Program-made: the position numbers and the translations under genes
Part shown: in pieces, positions 1 through 6,470 of the stretch
How the letters are laid out: each line of letters starts with the position of its first letter
Position numbering within the stretch: position 1 is the stretch's first letter
The notes under the pieces: generated by a model
Told to the model about the DNA's origin: nothing
What the model saw: only the letters and a program-made list of their open reading frames with translations
Database searches by the model: none
NCBI GenBank assembly: GCA_021823875.1
Contig: JAKAMD010000201.1
Coordinates: 1-6,614, forward strand
Reading direction: 5' to 3'
Length of the DNA stretch: 6,614 bases
DNA from: Pseudomonadota bacterium
GTDB taxonomy: Bacteria > Pseudomonadota > Alphaproteobacteria > Rhizobiales > Xanthobacteraceae

Positions 1-1033
1 GCGCGGCTTCGATTCCATAGAACAAAAGGTGTCCGCCATCGAGCAGCGGAATCGGAAACAGATTCAATAGGCCAATGGAGACCGAAAGCACCGCGGTCAA
101 ATGAATGAGGGCCGCGAAGCCGGCGCTCGCCACCTCGCCCGAAACTTGGGCGATCCGAATCGGGCCGCCCAGCTCGGCGGCCGTTTCCCGCCCGACGAAC
201 ACGCCGCCGATATAGCCAAGAGTGCGATCGACCACGAACCACGTTTCCTGGGCGCCGGCGATCACCGCCTGCACCGGCCCCATCTTCTCGGTCTTGACGC
301 TGCCGGGCCCCATGGAATGGCTGATGCCGAGCACGCCCAGCCGGTGCGCATTGCCGAAGGGATCCTTCAACTCGCCCCAGCGCGGCGTCGCATGCAGGGT
401 GACCGGGACGCCGCCACGATCCACCACGATGGTGAGATGCGAGCCCGCCGACACGCTGACGATGCGCTGCATGTCGGCGAAGCTTGCGATCTTATGGCCG
501 TCGATCGACGTGACCAGGTCGCCCGGTTGGAAGCCGGCCTCGGCCGCGGCACTGTTGGGCATCACCGCATCGACACGGGCGCTGGTGGTCTGCTTGCCGA
601 CGGTCATGAAGATCGCGGCGAACAGCGCAATGGCGAGGATGAAATTGGCAATCGGGCCAGCCGCCACTACGGCCGCGCGGGGTCCGACCTTCTGGTGGAC
701 GAAGCTGACCTTCTTCTCTTCCTCGGTCATGGCGGCCGCCGCGTCCTGGTCCGGCACGCTCGCGGCATTCTCGTCGCCGAAGAATTTCACATACCCGCCA
801 AGTGGAATTGCCGACAGCTTCCAGCGGGTATCGTATCGGTCATTGAAGCCGATGATCTCGGGGCCGAAGCCGATCGAAAACGTCAGTACCTTGATACCGC
901 AGCGGCGGGCGATCAGGAAATGACCAAGCTCATGAAAGAACACGACAACCGTGAGGACGAACAGGAACGGGACGATATAGGCCGCCAGCCCCCCGCCAAA
1001 CGCGCTCAAGGAGCCCATGATGTCCCAATGCAT
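1..1033 (-). CDS. rseP: Site-2 (RIP) zinc metalloprotease RseP/MmpA, C-terminus cut by window edge
   Basis: Intramembrane zinc protease that cuts transmembrane proteins after a first-site cleavage; E. coli RseP acts on the anti-sigma-E factor RseA, and Caulobacter MmpA on the polarity protein PodJ. 344 codons are present and the frame is open to the left edge. The zinc-binding HELGH motif is at residues 34-38 (bases 920-934) in the first membrane segment. GPIANF (126-131) opens the second membrane segment. One PDZ-like domain lies at about 150-215, with a typical QPGD turn at 169-172. LDGG at 331-334, the third zinc-ligand region, lies in the last visible hydrophobic segment. A single PDZ domain fits the shorter alphaproteobacterial form; E. 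coli RseP has two. Probably some 30-50 residues are missing at the C-terminus. The ATG is chosen because AAGGTGAGG (1039-1047) lies 5 nt upstream. The gene follows dxr by 49 nt and is likely cotranscribed. The substrate here is unknown. Confidence 0.96.
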   Translation of the reverse strand, partial: MHWDIMGSLSAFGGGLAAYIVPFLFVLTVVVFFHELGHFLIARRCGIKVLTFSIGFGPEIIGFNDRYDTRWKLSAIPLGGYVKFFGDENAASVPDQDAAAAMTEEEKKVSFVHQKVGPRAAVVAAGPIANFILAIALFAAIFMTVGKQTTSARVDAVMPNSAAAEAGFQPGDLVTSIDGHKIASFADMQRIVSVSAGSHLTIVVDRGGVPVTLHATPRWGELKDPFGNAHRLGVLGISHSMGPGSVKTEKMGPVQAVIAGAQETWFVVDRTLGYIGGVFVGRETAAELGGPIRIAQVSGEVASAGFAALIHLTAVLSVSIGLLNLFPIPLLDGGHLLFYGIEAA

Positions 1034-1038
1034 CGAAC

Positions 1039-1047
1039 CCTCACCTT
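1039..1047 (-). promoter_or_regulatory. Shine-Dalgarno site of rseP
   Basis: AAGGTGAGG on the minus strand is a near-full anti-SD match placed 5 nt before the rseP ATG (1031-1033). It fixes the start, which otherwise would have to be inferred for a gene running off the window. Confidence 0.8.
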
Positions 1048-1048
1048 C

Positions 1049-1067
1049 CGGCCCCGAAGTCGGGCCG
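1049..1067 (-). other. Small GC hairpin just upstream of the rseP ribosome binding site
   Basis: Arms CGGCCC and GGGCCG pair over 6 bp around a 7-nt loop in the 49-nt dxr-rseP spacer. The 3' arm ends one base before the rseP Shine-Dalgarno sequence. No U-run follows, so it is not an intrinsic terminator of the usual kind. A role in mRNA stability or in spacing the initiation site is possible but unproven; in GC-rich DNA a 6-bp stem may be chance. Confidence 0.4.
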
Positions 1068-1082
1068 TGTCCCGTAAATTTG

Positions 1083-2309
1083 CTACGATGCCTTTACGGC
1101 AATTTCGGGCAAGAGGTCCTGCGCCAAACTTCTTGCCATATGGTCAATATGCAGAGCTGCCTCGATCCCGGTGGGCTCCGCCAGTAGGCCGCGCCCGCCG
1201 GCCCGGTCCAAGGTCTCCTCGACCAGGGCCGGGATACCGGCAAAGCCGATGCGCCCAGCAAGAAACGCGGCCACCGCCACCTCATTAGCAGCATTGAGCA
1301 CGGTCGGCGCCCCTCCCGCCGCCTCCAGCGCCTGCCGCGCCAAGGCCAAGGCGGGGAAACGCTCAAGATCGGCCGCTTCGAAAGTCAGCTCGCGCACCCG
1401 CGCCAGATCGAGGCGCGGCGCCGGTCCGTCGATCCGTTGCGGCCAGGCCAGGCAATGGGCGATCGGCACCCGCATATCGGGCGGGCCAAGCTGGGCCACC
1501 ACCGAGCCGTCACGGAATTCCACCATCCCATGCACCACCGATTGCGGGTGCACCAAGACGTCGATCTGGGCCGAAGGCAGCGCGAACAGGTGATGGGCCT
1601 CGATCAGTTCGAGCCCTTTGTTCATGAGGCTGGCGGAGTCGATGGTGACCTTGGGGCCCATCGACCAGTTGGGATGGCGCAGCGCCTGCTCCGGCGTGGC
1701 GGCGCGGATCGCCTCCTTGCTCCAGGTGCGGAACGGCCCGCCGGACGCGGTCAGGATCACCCGCGCGACGTCGGCCCGGCGGCCGGCACCAAGCGCCTGG
1801 AAGATCGCATTGTGCTCGGAATCCACCGGCAGCACGGTGGCGCCGACCTTGGCCGCCGTCCGCATGAACAGATCGCCGGCACAGACCAGGCACTCCTTGT
1901 TGGCGAGCCCGACGGTGGCGCCGCGCTTGATGGCAGCAAGCGTTGGCTTGAGACCGATGGCGCCGGCGATCGACGCCATGACCCAATCGGCCGGCCGCTC
2001 GGCGGCTTCGATTAGCGCGGCCTCGCCGGCACCCGCTTCGATGCCGCTGCCCGCCAGCGCTTCCTTGAGATCGCCATAGGCGGCGTCATCGGCCACCACG
2101 GCAAAGCGCGCGCCCACCTCGCGGGCGACCTTGGCCAGCGCAACCGCGTTGCCGCGGGCGGTGACCGCCTCGACGCGAAAGCGATCGCGATTGCGCTTGA
2201 TCAGGTCGACCGTGCTCGAACCGATCGAGCCGGTGGCGCCCAGGATGGTGACGCTGCGCGTCTGCGTTTGTAGCTCCACATCGGTAAGAGCTGGGCTAGT
2301 CAGTGTCAT
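1083..2309 (-). CDS. dxr: 1-deoxy-D-xylulose 5-phosphate reductoisomerase
   Basis: Cytosolic enzyme of the MEP pathway. It rearranges and reduces 1-deoxy-D-xylulose 5-phosphate to 2-C-methyl-D-erythritol 4-phosphate with NADPH and a divalent metal. It is the committed step to the isoprenoid units that the neighbouring uppS product uses. At 408 aa it is close to the family length of about 400. The N-terminal Rossmann domain has GATGSIG at 24-30. ANKE is at 136-139. The metal-binding PVDSEHN is at 161-167, with D163 and E165 as ligands. The flexible substrate lid RHPNWSMG is at 211-218. NKGLELIEAH is at 230-239, with N230, K231 and E234 matching substrate or metal contacts in E. coli Dxr. The conserved NAANEVAVAAFL (339-350) lies in the C-terminal helical region. 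The ATG is preferred because GGTGAG (2313-2318), overlapping the cdsA stop, lies 3 nt upstream, although that spacing is short. An in-frame GTG at codon 11 lacks such a site. The gene starts 4 nt after cdsA. Confidence 0.98.
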   Translation of the reverse strand: MTLTSPALTDVELQTQTRSVTILGATGSIGSSTVDLIKRNRDRFRVEAVTARGNAVALAKVAREVGARFAVVADDAAYGDLKEALAGSGIEAGAGEAALIEAAERPADWVMASIAGAIGLKPTLAAIKRGATVGLANKECLVCAGDLFMRTAAKVGATVLPVDSEHNAIFQALGAGRRADVARVILTASGGPFRTWSKEAIRAATPEQALRHPNWSMGPKVTIDSASLMNKGLELIEAHHLFALPSAQIDVLVHPQSVVHGMVEFRDGSVVAQLGPPDMRVPIAHCLAWPQRIDGPAPRLDLARVRELTFEAADLERFPALALARQALEAAGGAPTVLNAANEVAVAAFLAGRIGFAGIPALVEETLDRAGGRGLLAEPTGIEAALHIDHMARSLAQDLLPEIAVKAS

Positions 2310-2313
2310 GCGC

Positions 2314-3183
2314 TCACCATAGCAGCAGCCCGTGGGCGGCGCCCTCGAAACCGCCGCGCAGCACGCCGATCACACAACCCACCAAGGCCGCCGCCCAGAA
2401 GCCGTCGAGCCGATCCATCACCCCGCCGTGACCGGGGATGAGGTGGCTGGCATCCTTGGCTCCGAACTGGCGCTTGATCCAGGATTCGAGCAGGTCGCCG
2501 AGCTGCGCGACCGCCGAAAGCAGGAAACCAATGAGCCCGAGCGCCTCTGGCTTGAAGGCACCGCCAACCAGATGCGCCCCGCCCGCGCTCACCAGCATGG
2601 CGCCGAGCGCGCCCGCTATGGCGCCCGACCATGTCTTGTTGGGGCTGATCGACCGGCACAGCTTGGGCCCGCCGACCGCGCGCCCGACGAAATAGGCCAG
2701 CACATCGGTGGTCCAGACGATGGCGAATAAGGCCATCAGCGCGAGGAAGCCGTCGTCCCCGCCGACGCGCAACAACAGCGGCGCCAGCGCCATGACGCCG
2801 GCATAGAAGATACCGCTGACGATCCACAGCCGCCGTTCGCTTGGTGCGAAGATGGTGGCGGCAAACGCACCGAGCGCAATTAGCAGGAACGACACGATCG
2901 GCCGGCCGCGCCAATCCACCAGCGCCGCCACCACGATGGCCGAGGCGCACGACAAGAACATCAAGCGATTGCCCGGTCCGGCGACCAGCGTGATCCATTC
3001 CCACAGCACGGCCACCGCGGCCAAGGTCCAGAACAACGCGAATGACCAGCCGCCGATATAGGCGGTGCCCACGGCCACCGGTGCGAGCACGATCGCGGAG
3101 ATAACGCGCTTGATGAGGTTATTGCCGCCGCGCGCGCCGCGCTCGGCTTCGCCCAGGCTCGGCGCGGGGTCCGCCCCGGCCAT
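2314..3183 (-). CDS. cdsA: Phosphatidate cytidylyltransferase (CDP-diacylglycerol synthase)
   Basis: Integral inner-membrane enzyme that makes CDP-diacylglycerol from phosphatidic acid and CTP. The product feeds all major phospholipid head-group pathways. The 289-aa protein is mostly hydrophobic, with eight or nine predicted membrane segments between about residues 27 and 277. The complete CDP-DAG synthase signature is at 234-260: S234, K237-R238, K243-D244, H252-G253-G254, D257-R258 and D260, which include the metal and CTP-binding acidic residues. A further conserved stretch, SPNKTWSG, is at 180-187. The first 22 residues are polar and probably cytosolic. The ATG at 3181-3183 is chosen because it lies 4 nt after the uppS stop and precedes the first membrane segment by a plausible distance. 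The open frame extends back to 3357, but that part would overlap uppS and reads as arginine/serine-rich noise. No clear Shine-Dalgarno sequence is seen, so translation probably depends on coupling to uppS. The gene lies between two other envelope and isoprenoid genes. Confidence 0.97.
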   Translation of the reverse strand: MAGADPAPSLGEAERGARGGNNLIKRVISAIVLAPVAVGTAYIGGWSFALFWTLAAVAVLWEWITLVAGPGNRLMFLSCASAIVVAALVDWRGRPIVSFLLIALGAFAATIFAPSERRLWIVSGIFYAGVMALAPLLLRVGGDDGFLALMALFAIVWTTDVLAYFVGRAVGGPKLCRSISPNKTWSGAIAGALGAMLVSAGGAHLVGGAFKPEALGLIGFLLSAVAQLGDLLESWIKRQFGAKDASHLIPGHGGVMDRLDGFWAAALVGCVIGVLRGGFEGAAHGLLLW

Positions 3184-3187
3184 CGGC

Positions 3188-3943
3188 TCAGGATCCGGTC
3201 TTGGCAGCCAGCCCGCCAAAGCGACGCTCGCGCTGCTGATATTCGCGGATCGCCGCCTCGAGCGCTGCACGGTCGAAATCCGGCCAATAGGTCGGCACGA
3301 ACACGAGTTCGCTATAGGCCGACTGCCAGAGCAGGAAATTCGACAGCCGCTGCTCACCGCTGGTGCGGATAATCAGATCGGGATCGGGCAATTCCGGGTC
3401 GTCGAGATAGCCGCCGACTTTGTCGGGCGTGATGTCGGCCGGCTTAAGCGTTCCGGCCGCCACTGCCTCGGCCATGCGCCGCATGGCGCGGGTGATCTCC
3501 TGGCGCGCGCCGTAATTGAACGCCACCACCAGCGTCAGCCCATCATTGGAACGGGTAAGTTCTTCTGCTTCGGTGAGCAGGCGCGCGATGTCGGATTCGA
3601 GCCCCGCCCGTTCGCCGATCACGCGCACGCGCACATTGCTCTTGTGCAGGTCGGCCAGATCGTTGCGGATGAAGCGGCGCAACAGCCCCATCAATTCGCC
3701 GATCTCGACCGCCGGGCGCGACCAGTTTTCGGCGCTGAACGAGAAGATGGTCAGATATTGGATGCCGATGTCGATCGCCGCGCGCACCGTGCGGCGCACC
3801 GCCTCGACACCGCGCCGGTGACCTTCGACACGCGGCAGACCACGCGCGGCCGCCCAGCGGCCGTTGCCGTCCATGATGATCGCGACATGACGCGGCACCT
3901 CGAATGCCGGTATGTCGACGCGCAGGCCTGCGGTCTCGGACAT
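3188..3943 (-). CDS. uppS: Undecaprenyl diphosphate synthase (cis-prenyltransferase)
   Basis: Cytosolic, membrane-associated cis-prenyltransferase. It adds eight isopentenyl units to farnesyl diphosphate to give C55 undecaprenyl diphosphate, the carrier for peptidoglycan and surface polysaccharide precursors. The 251 aa match the usual 240-260. HVAIIMDGNGRWA at 19-31 holds the catalytic D25 and the diphosphate-binding loop. H42 follows in GHRRG. FSFSAENWSRP at 67-77 contains the conserved S70, N73, W74 and R76. The signature RTSGEQRLSNFLLWQ at 193-207 gives R193, R199 and S201, and E212 follows in YSEL. All of these sit one position before their E. coli counterparts. The ATG is preceded by TGAGGTG, which overlaps the frr stop codon and leaves 6 nt to the start. 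The gap to frr is 9 nt and to cdsA 4 nt, an arrangement typical of translational coupling. Its substrate derives from the MEP pathway that includes the nearby dxr product. Confidence 0.98.
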   Translation of the reverse strand: MSETAGLRVDIPAFEVPRHVAIIMDGNGRWAAARGLPRVEGHRRGVEAVRRTVRAAIDIGIQYLTIFSFSAENWSRPAVEIGELMGLLRRFIRNDLADLHKSNVRVRVIGERAGLESDIARLLTEAEELTRSNDGLTLVVAFNYGARQEITRAMRRMAEAVAAGTLKPADITPDKVGGYLDDPELPDPDLIIRTSGEQRLSNFLLWQSAYSELVFVPTYWPDFDRAALEAAIREYQQRERRFGGLAAKTGS

Positions 3944-3952
3944 TCTAGCACC

Positions 3953-4516
3953 TCACACCGTGAGGATTTCCTTTTCCTTCGCCCCCAGCATGTGGTCGAT
4001 TTCGGAGATCACGCCGTCGGTCGCCTTCTGGATGTCGGCGGAAAAGCGCTCGTGATCGTCCTTGCTGATCTTGTGGTCCTTCTCGAGCTTTTTCAGGACA
4101 TCGAGGCCGTCGCGGCGCACATGGCGCACGGCGACCCGAGCCGTCTCGGCATATTTATGCGCAACCTTGACCAGTTCGCGGCGGCGCTCCTCGTTGAGCT
4201 CCGGAATGCGCAGGCGGATGGTCTGGCCTTCGGTTGCCGGCGACAGACCGAGATTGGAATTGACGATCGCCTTTTCGACCGCATGCACCAGCGAGCGGTC
4301 CCAGACATTGACGGTAATCAGGCGCGGTTCCGGGACGGTCACCGACGCGACCTGGATGAGCGGCATTTGCGAGCCATAGGCATCGACATGCACCGGGTCG
4401 AGCAGATGCGCGGACGCGCGGCCGGTGCGCAACCCCGCCAGTTCGGTGTGCAGGACACTGGTCGCTCCATTCATGCGGCGCTTGAGCTCTTCTATATCGT
4501 GTGTCGTCGTAGTCAT
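3953..4516 (-). CDS. frr: Ribosome recycling factor
   Basis: Soluble factor that, with EF-G and GTP, splits the post-termination 70S ribosome so that subunits and mRNA can be reused. At 187 aa it matches the usual 185. Three stretches identify it: LRTGRAS at 29-35 in the first long helix, NSNLGLSPATEG at 86-97, and IRLRIPELNEERRREL at 100-115. Domain I continues with VRHVRRDGLD at 130-139, the arginine-rich surface that contacts rRNA, and ends with the conserved EKEILTV. The region at about residues 31-104 holds the small beta domain II. The ATG at 4514-4516 has a G-rich Shine-Dalgarno-like run (GGGGG at 4523-4527) 6 nt upstream. The gene follows pyrH by 77 nt and overlaps nothing; the uppS ribosome binding site is built into its stop region. 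The sequence is strongly alphaproteobacterial in character and shows nothing unusual. Confidence 0.98.
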   Translation of the reverse strand: MTTTTHDIEELKRRMNGATSVLHTELAGLRTGRASAHLLDPVHVDAYGSQMPLIQVASVTVPEPRLITVNVWDRSLVHAVEKAIVNSNLGLSPATEGQTIRLRIPELNEERRRELVKVAHKYAETARVAVRHVRRDGLDVLKKLEKDHKISKDDHERFSADIQKATDGVISEIDHMLGAKEKEILTV

Positions 4517-4593
4517 GGCGATCCCCCGAACACGGCGTCTTCTTTCACAAAATCGCGGGCCGGAAACCCGATCCCGACGCGGCTTCCCCCGCC

Positions 4594-5307
4594 CTAGCCG
4601 ACGGTTGTTGCGCGGCCCTCGCCGCGTAGCACGGCCGTAATCGCCCCTTTCTCCGCGGCAGAAAACACAATGATAGGCATGTGGTTTTCCCGGGCAAGCG
4701 CGAAGGCGGTGCCATCCATCACGCGCAGATCCTGCTCGATGGCCTGCTGATGGCTGAGCTTGTCATAGCGCTTGGCCTTAGGGTCCTTCTTGGGATCCGC
4801 ACTGTAGACCCCATCCACATTGGTGGCCTTGAGCACGGCCTGAGCATCCAGCTCGGCCGCCCGCAACACAGCGGTGGTATCGGTCGTAAAGAACGGATTG
4901 CCGGTGCCCGCGGCCAGCAGCACGACCCTGCCTTTGCCGAGATTTTTCAGCGCCCGCTTGCGGTTATAGGTCTCGCACACGGCCGGCATGGCGAGCGCGG
5001 AGAGCGTGCGCGCCTCGACCCCGGCGCGCTCCACGGCCGCCTCCAGCGCCAGGCAGTTCATGACCGTCGCCAGCATGCCCATTGTGTCGCCGACCGGGCG
5101 CGGCACCCCGCGCGCGGAGACCTCGACGCCGCGGAAGATATTGCCGCCGCCCACCACCACGCCGAGTTCGACGCCGAGATTGACTGCGGCGGCCAGATCG
5201 TTGGCCAGCCGCTCGACCGTCGCCTGGTTGATACCGAAGGGATCCCCGCCGGACAGCGCTTCGCCGGAGAGCTTGACGATGACGCGTCGATAGAGCGGGT
5301 CACTCAT
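4594..5307 (-). CDS. pyrH: Uridylate (UMP) kinase
   Basis: Cytosolic, normally hexameric kinase of the amino acid kinase fold. It phosphorylates UMP to UDP with ATP, a step needed for all pyrimidine nucleotides and for UDP-sugars of cell wall synthesis. Family enzymes are usually activated by GTP and inhibited by UTP. The 237 aa fit the family. VKLSGEAL at 11-18 provides the phosphate-binding lysine K12. GVVVGGGNIFRG is at 49-60. GDTMGMLATVMN at 73-84 includes the UMP-binding Asp. GTGNPFFTTDT is at 134-144. KATNVDGVYSADP at 160-172 holds the nucleotide-contacting D171 region. The frame is open back to an ATG at 5367, but related proteins start at the equivalent of MSDPLYRR, and the extra 20 residues look like untranslated spacer. 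The chosen ATG has no well-spaced Shine-Dalgarno sequence: the nearest, GAGGGGA, is 14 nt away and sits against another ATG (see the five-codon frame). A start uncertainty of 20 codons therefore remains. Confidence 0.96.
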   Translation of the reverse strand: MSDPLYRRVIVKLSGEALSGGDPFGINQATVERLANDLAAAVNLGVELGVVVGGGNIFRGVEVSARGVPRPVGDTMGMLATVMNCLALEAAVERAGVEARTLSALAMPAVCETYNRKRALKNLGKGRVVLLAAGTGNPFFTTDTTAVLRAAELDAQAVLKATNVDGVYSADPKKDPKAKRYDKLSHQQAIEQDLRVMDGTAFALARENHMPIIVFSAAEKGAITAVLRGEGRATTVG

Positions 5308-5321
5308 GCAGCGCGGTCCAT
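5304..5321 (-). other. Possible five-codon leader reading frame ending on the pyrH start
   Basis: An ATG at 5319-5321 opens a frame coding for MDRAA whose TGA (5304-5306) overlaps the pyrH ATG in an ATGA arrangement. The purine-rich GAGGGGA (5322-5328) lies directly before this ATG; counted from GAGG the spacing is only 3 nt, tighter than usual. Ribosomes ending here could restart on pyrH. There is no evidence that it is translated; the overlap may be coincidental. Confidence 0.3.
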
Positions 5322-5358
5322 TCCCCTCGTGGGTGGCGCATTGACTATTCCCGAGGCC

Positions 5359-5392
5359 GATTCCCATCTCCGGTCAAGCCCGGATTGGAACC
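5359..5392 (-). repeat. Imperfect inverted repeat in the tsf-pyrH spacer
   Basis: On the transcript, GGTTCC pairs with GGAATC (6 bp, one G-U), then a 2x4 internal loop, then TCCGG with CCGGA around the 6-nt loop GCTTGA. No U-tract follows on either strand, so an intrinsic terminator is unlikely. The core with its CCGG-GCTTGA-CCGG layout resembles the short GC palindromes, centred on CAAGCC, that I remember as dispersed between genes in many alphaproteobacterial genomes. That family link is inference. It occupies the middle of the 109-nt spacer, which otherwise shows only the pyrH leader region. Confidence 0.5.
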
Positions 5393-5416
5393 TTGCCCCG
5401 CCGTCTGCGCGGACGC

Positions 5417-6340
5417 TCAGCCCTGTCCGCTGGCGGCCTTGACCTCGGCGGCGAAGTCGCTTTCCTGCTTCTCGATGCCTTCGCCGAGCGCAAAGCGCAC
5501 GAAGCCGGTGACGGTGATGGCGGAGCCGACCTTGCTTTCGGCCTCCTTCACCGCCTGCGCGACGGTCTTCTTGTCGTCGAAGATGAAGGGCTGCTCCAAG
5601 AAGCAGACCTCCTTGTAAAACGTCTTCAGACCCGACTCGACGATCTTCTCGATCACGTTTTCCGGCTTGCCCTGCTGGCGGAACTTGTCGGCCAGCACGT
5701 CCTTCTCGCGCTTGACGACGGTCGGGTCGAGGCCTGCCGGATTGAGCGCCTGCGGATTGGCCGAAGCCACATGCATGGCGAGCTGACGGGCGAAGGCGGG
5801 AAGCTCGTCGCTCTTGGCCGCGCATTCGAGCGCGACCAGTACGCCGATCTTGCCGAGACCGTCGCTGACCGAATTGTGCATGTAGTTGCCGATCACGCCC
5901 TGCTTCACCTCAAGCGAAGCGGCGCGACGCAGCGACATGTTTTCGCCGACCTTGGCGATGGTGTCGGTGATGGCGTCGGCAACCGTGATGCTACCAATCT
6001 TAGCCGCCTTGATGGCCTCGACATCGGCGCCCGCGCCGAACGCGACATCGGCGATCATTTTGACCAAGCCCTGGAACAGGTCGTTGCGGGCGACGAAGTC
6101 CGTCTCGGAATTGACCTCGACCACTGCGCCCTTGACGCCCTCGACCTTGAAACCGATCAGGCCCTCGGCCGCCACGCGGCCCGCCTTCTTGGCGGCCTTC
6201 GAGAGACCCTTCTTGCGCAGCCAATCGACCGCGGCCTCCATGTTGCCGTCATTTTCGGTGAGCGCGGCCTTGCAATCCATCATGCCCGCGCCGGTCGCCT
6301 CGCGCAGTTCCTTGACCATGCTGGCCGAGATATTCGCCAT
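5417..6340 (-). CDS. tsf: Translation elongation factor Ts
   Basis: Cytosolic guanine nucleotide exchange factor that releases GDP from EF-Tu so that it can be recharged with GTP during elongation. The 307 aa are in the usual range for proteobacteria. The N-terminal UBA-like domain carries signature 1, LREATGAGMMDCKAAL, at 12-27, and continues with NMEAAVDWLRKKG at 33-45. Signature 2, EVNSETDFVAR, at 75-85 includes the TDFV motif that inserts beside the EF-Tu nucleotide site. The core dimerisation domain follows, with the conserved GGVL-like stretch replaced by KIGVLVALEC at 164-173. LAMHVASANPQAL at 187-199 and the C-terminal VTGFVRFALGEGIEK (277-291) are also typical. The ATG at 6338-6340 is chosen because AAGGA lies 7 nt upstream and the family begins MANI/MA-I. 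In-frame ATGs at 6355 and 6397 would put that Shine-Dalgarno sequence inside the protein. The gene lies 162 nt after the presumed rpsB stop. Confidence 0.98.
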   Translation of the reverse strand: MANISASMVKELREATGAGMMDCKAALTENDGNMEAAVDWLRKKGLSKAAKKAGRVAAEGLIGFKVEGVKGAVVEVNSETDFVARNDLFQGLVKMIADVAFGAGADVEAIKAAKIGSITVADAITDTIAKVGENMSLRRAASLEVKQGVIGNYMHNSVSDGLGKIGVLVALECAAKSDELPAFARQLAMHVASANPQALNPAGLDPTVVKREKDVLADKFRQQGKPENVIEKIVESGLKTFYKEVCFLEQPFIFDDKKTVAQAVKEAESKVGSAITVTGFVRFALGEGIEKQESDFAAEVKAASGQG

Positions 6341-6347
6341 AACCTGT

Positions 6348-6352
6348 TCCTT
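6348..6352 (-). promoter_or_regulatory. Shine-Dalgarno site of tsf
   Basis: AAGGA, within GAAGGAA, stands 7 nt before the tsf ATG. This optimal spacing settles the start against two in-frame upstream ATGs, one of which (6353-6355) immediately precedes the site. Confidence 0.85.
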
Positions 6353-6365
6353 CATCCGCTCTGAT

Positions 6366-6380
6366 CCGCCCAAATGGCGG
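6366..6380 (-). other. Five-base-pair hairpin upstream of the tsf ribosome binding site
   Basis: CCGCC and GGCGG pair perfectly around a 5-nt AT-rich loop, ending 13 nt before the tsf Shine-Dalgarno sequence. It is short and could be chance in this base composition. Confidence 0.3.
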
Positions 6381-6416
6381 CCGGCGTGCTCATGCAATCA
6401 TTCGGCATTTCATTGG

Positions 6417-6457
6417 GCATGATTCCGAAAACGGGTTCTCCCTTTTCGGGATCATAC
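6417..6457. repeat. 41-bp intergenic palindrome, likely a dispersed alphaproteobacterial repeat
   Basis: The outer arms are GCATGATTCCGAAAA (6417-6431) and TTTTCGGGATCATAC (6443-6457). They are inverted copies at 13 of 15 positions, and inside them GGG and CCC pair around TTCT. Either strand folds into a long hairpin; one differing position becomes a G-U pair and the other a mismatch, depending on strand. The layout (GCATGATcCCGAAAA, a short centre, then TTTTCGG and GATCATGC) is one I recognise from memory as a very common intergenic repeat in Hyphomicrobiales. Its function there is not established to my knowledge. No protein coding overlaps it, and no U-tract follows outside the stem. Confidence 0.7.
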
Positions 6458-6470
6458 GCCTATCGTGATA

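Noticed and set aside
101..1288. A 395-codon plus-strand frame opposite rseP and the end of dxr
   Set aside because: It is antisense to conserved protease and reductoisomerase sequence, has no domain, and its end is a Pro/Arg-rich low-complexity run.
2306..3004. A 232-codon minus-strand frame within cdsA
   Set aside because: It is another reading frame of cdsA. The real frame carries membrane segments and the full CDP-DAG synthase signature; this one is Arg/Gly-rich noise.
4550..4578. Possible terminator after pyrH: CGGG and CCCG arms followed by a short T run
   Set aside because: The stem has only 4 bp, and the TTTT lies several bases away from it. The spacer continues into a well-placed frr, so termination is not supported.
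3065..4597. A 510-codon open frame on the plus strand across cdsA, uppS and frr
   Set aside because: It lies antisense to three genes with complete family signatures. Its translation is rich in His, Arg, Asp and Gln with no recognisable domain, as expected for an antisense frame in GC-rich coding DNA.
5308..5367. Extended N-terminus of pyrH starting at 5367
   Set aside because: The extra 20 residues have no counterpart in known UMP kinases and cover the spacer just downstream of the hairpin. It is kept only as a residual start uncertainty.
5372..5378. Minus-strand CTTGACC as a -35 promoter element for pyrH
   Set aside because: It falls in the hairpin loop and arm, and no -10-like sequence occurs at 16-18 nt spacing. 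A plus-strand TTGACT at 5341 points the wrong way for these genes.
5393..6364. A 323-codon plus-strand frame opposite tsf
   Set aside because: It mirrors tsf almost exactly in extent, which is a byproduct of codon bias in the real gene; no family is recognisable.
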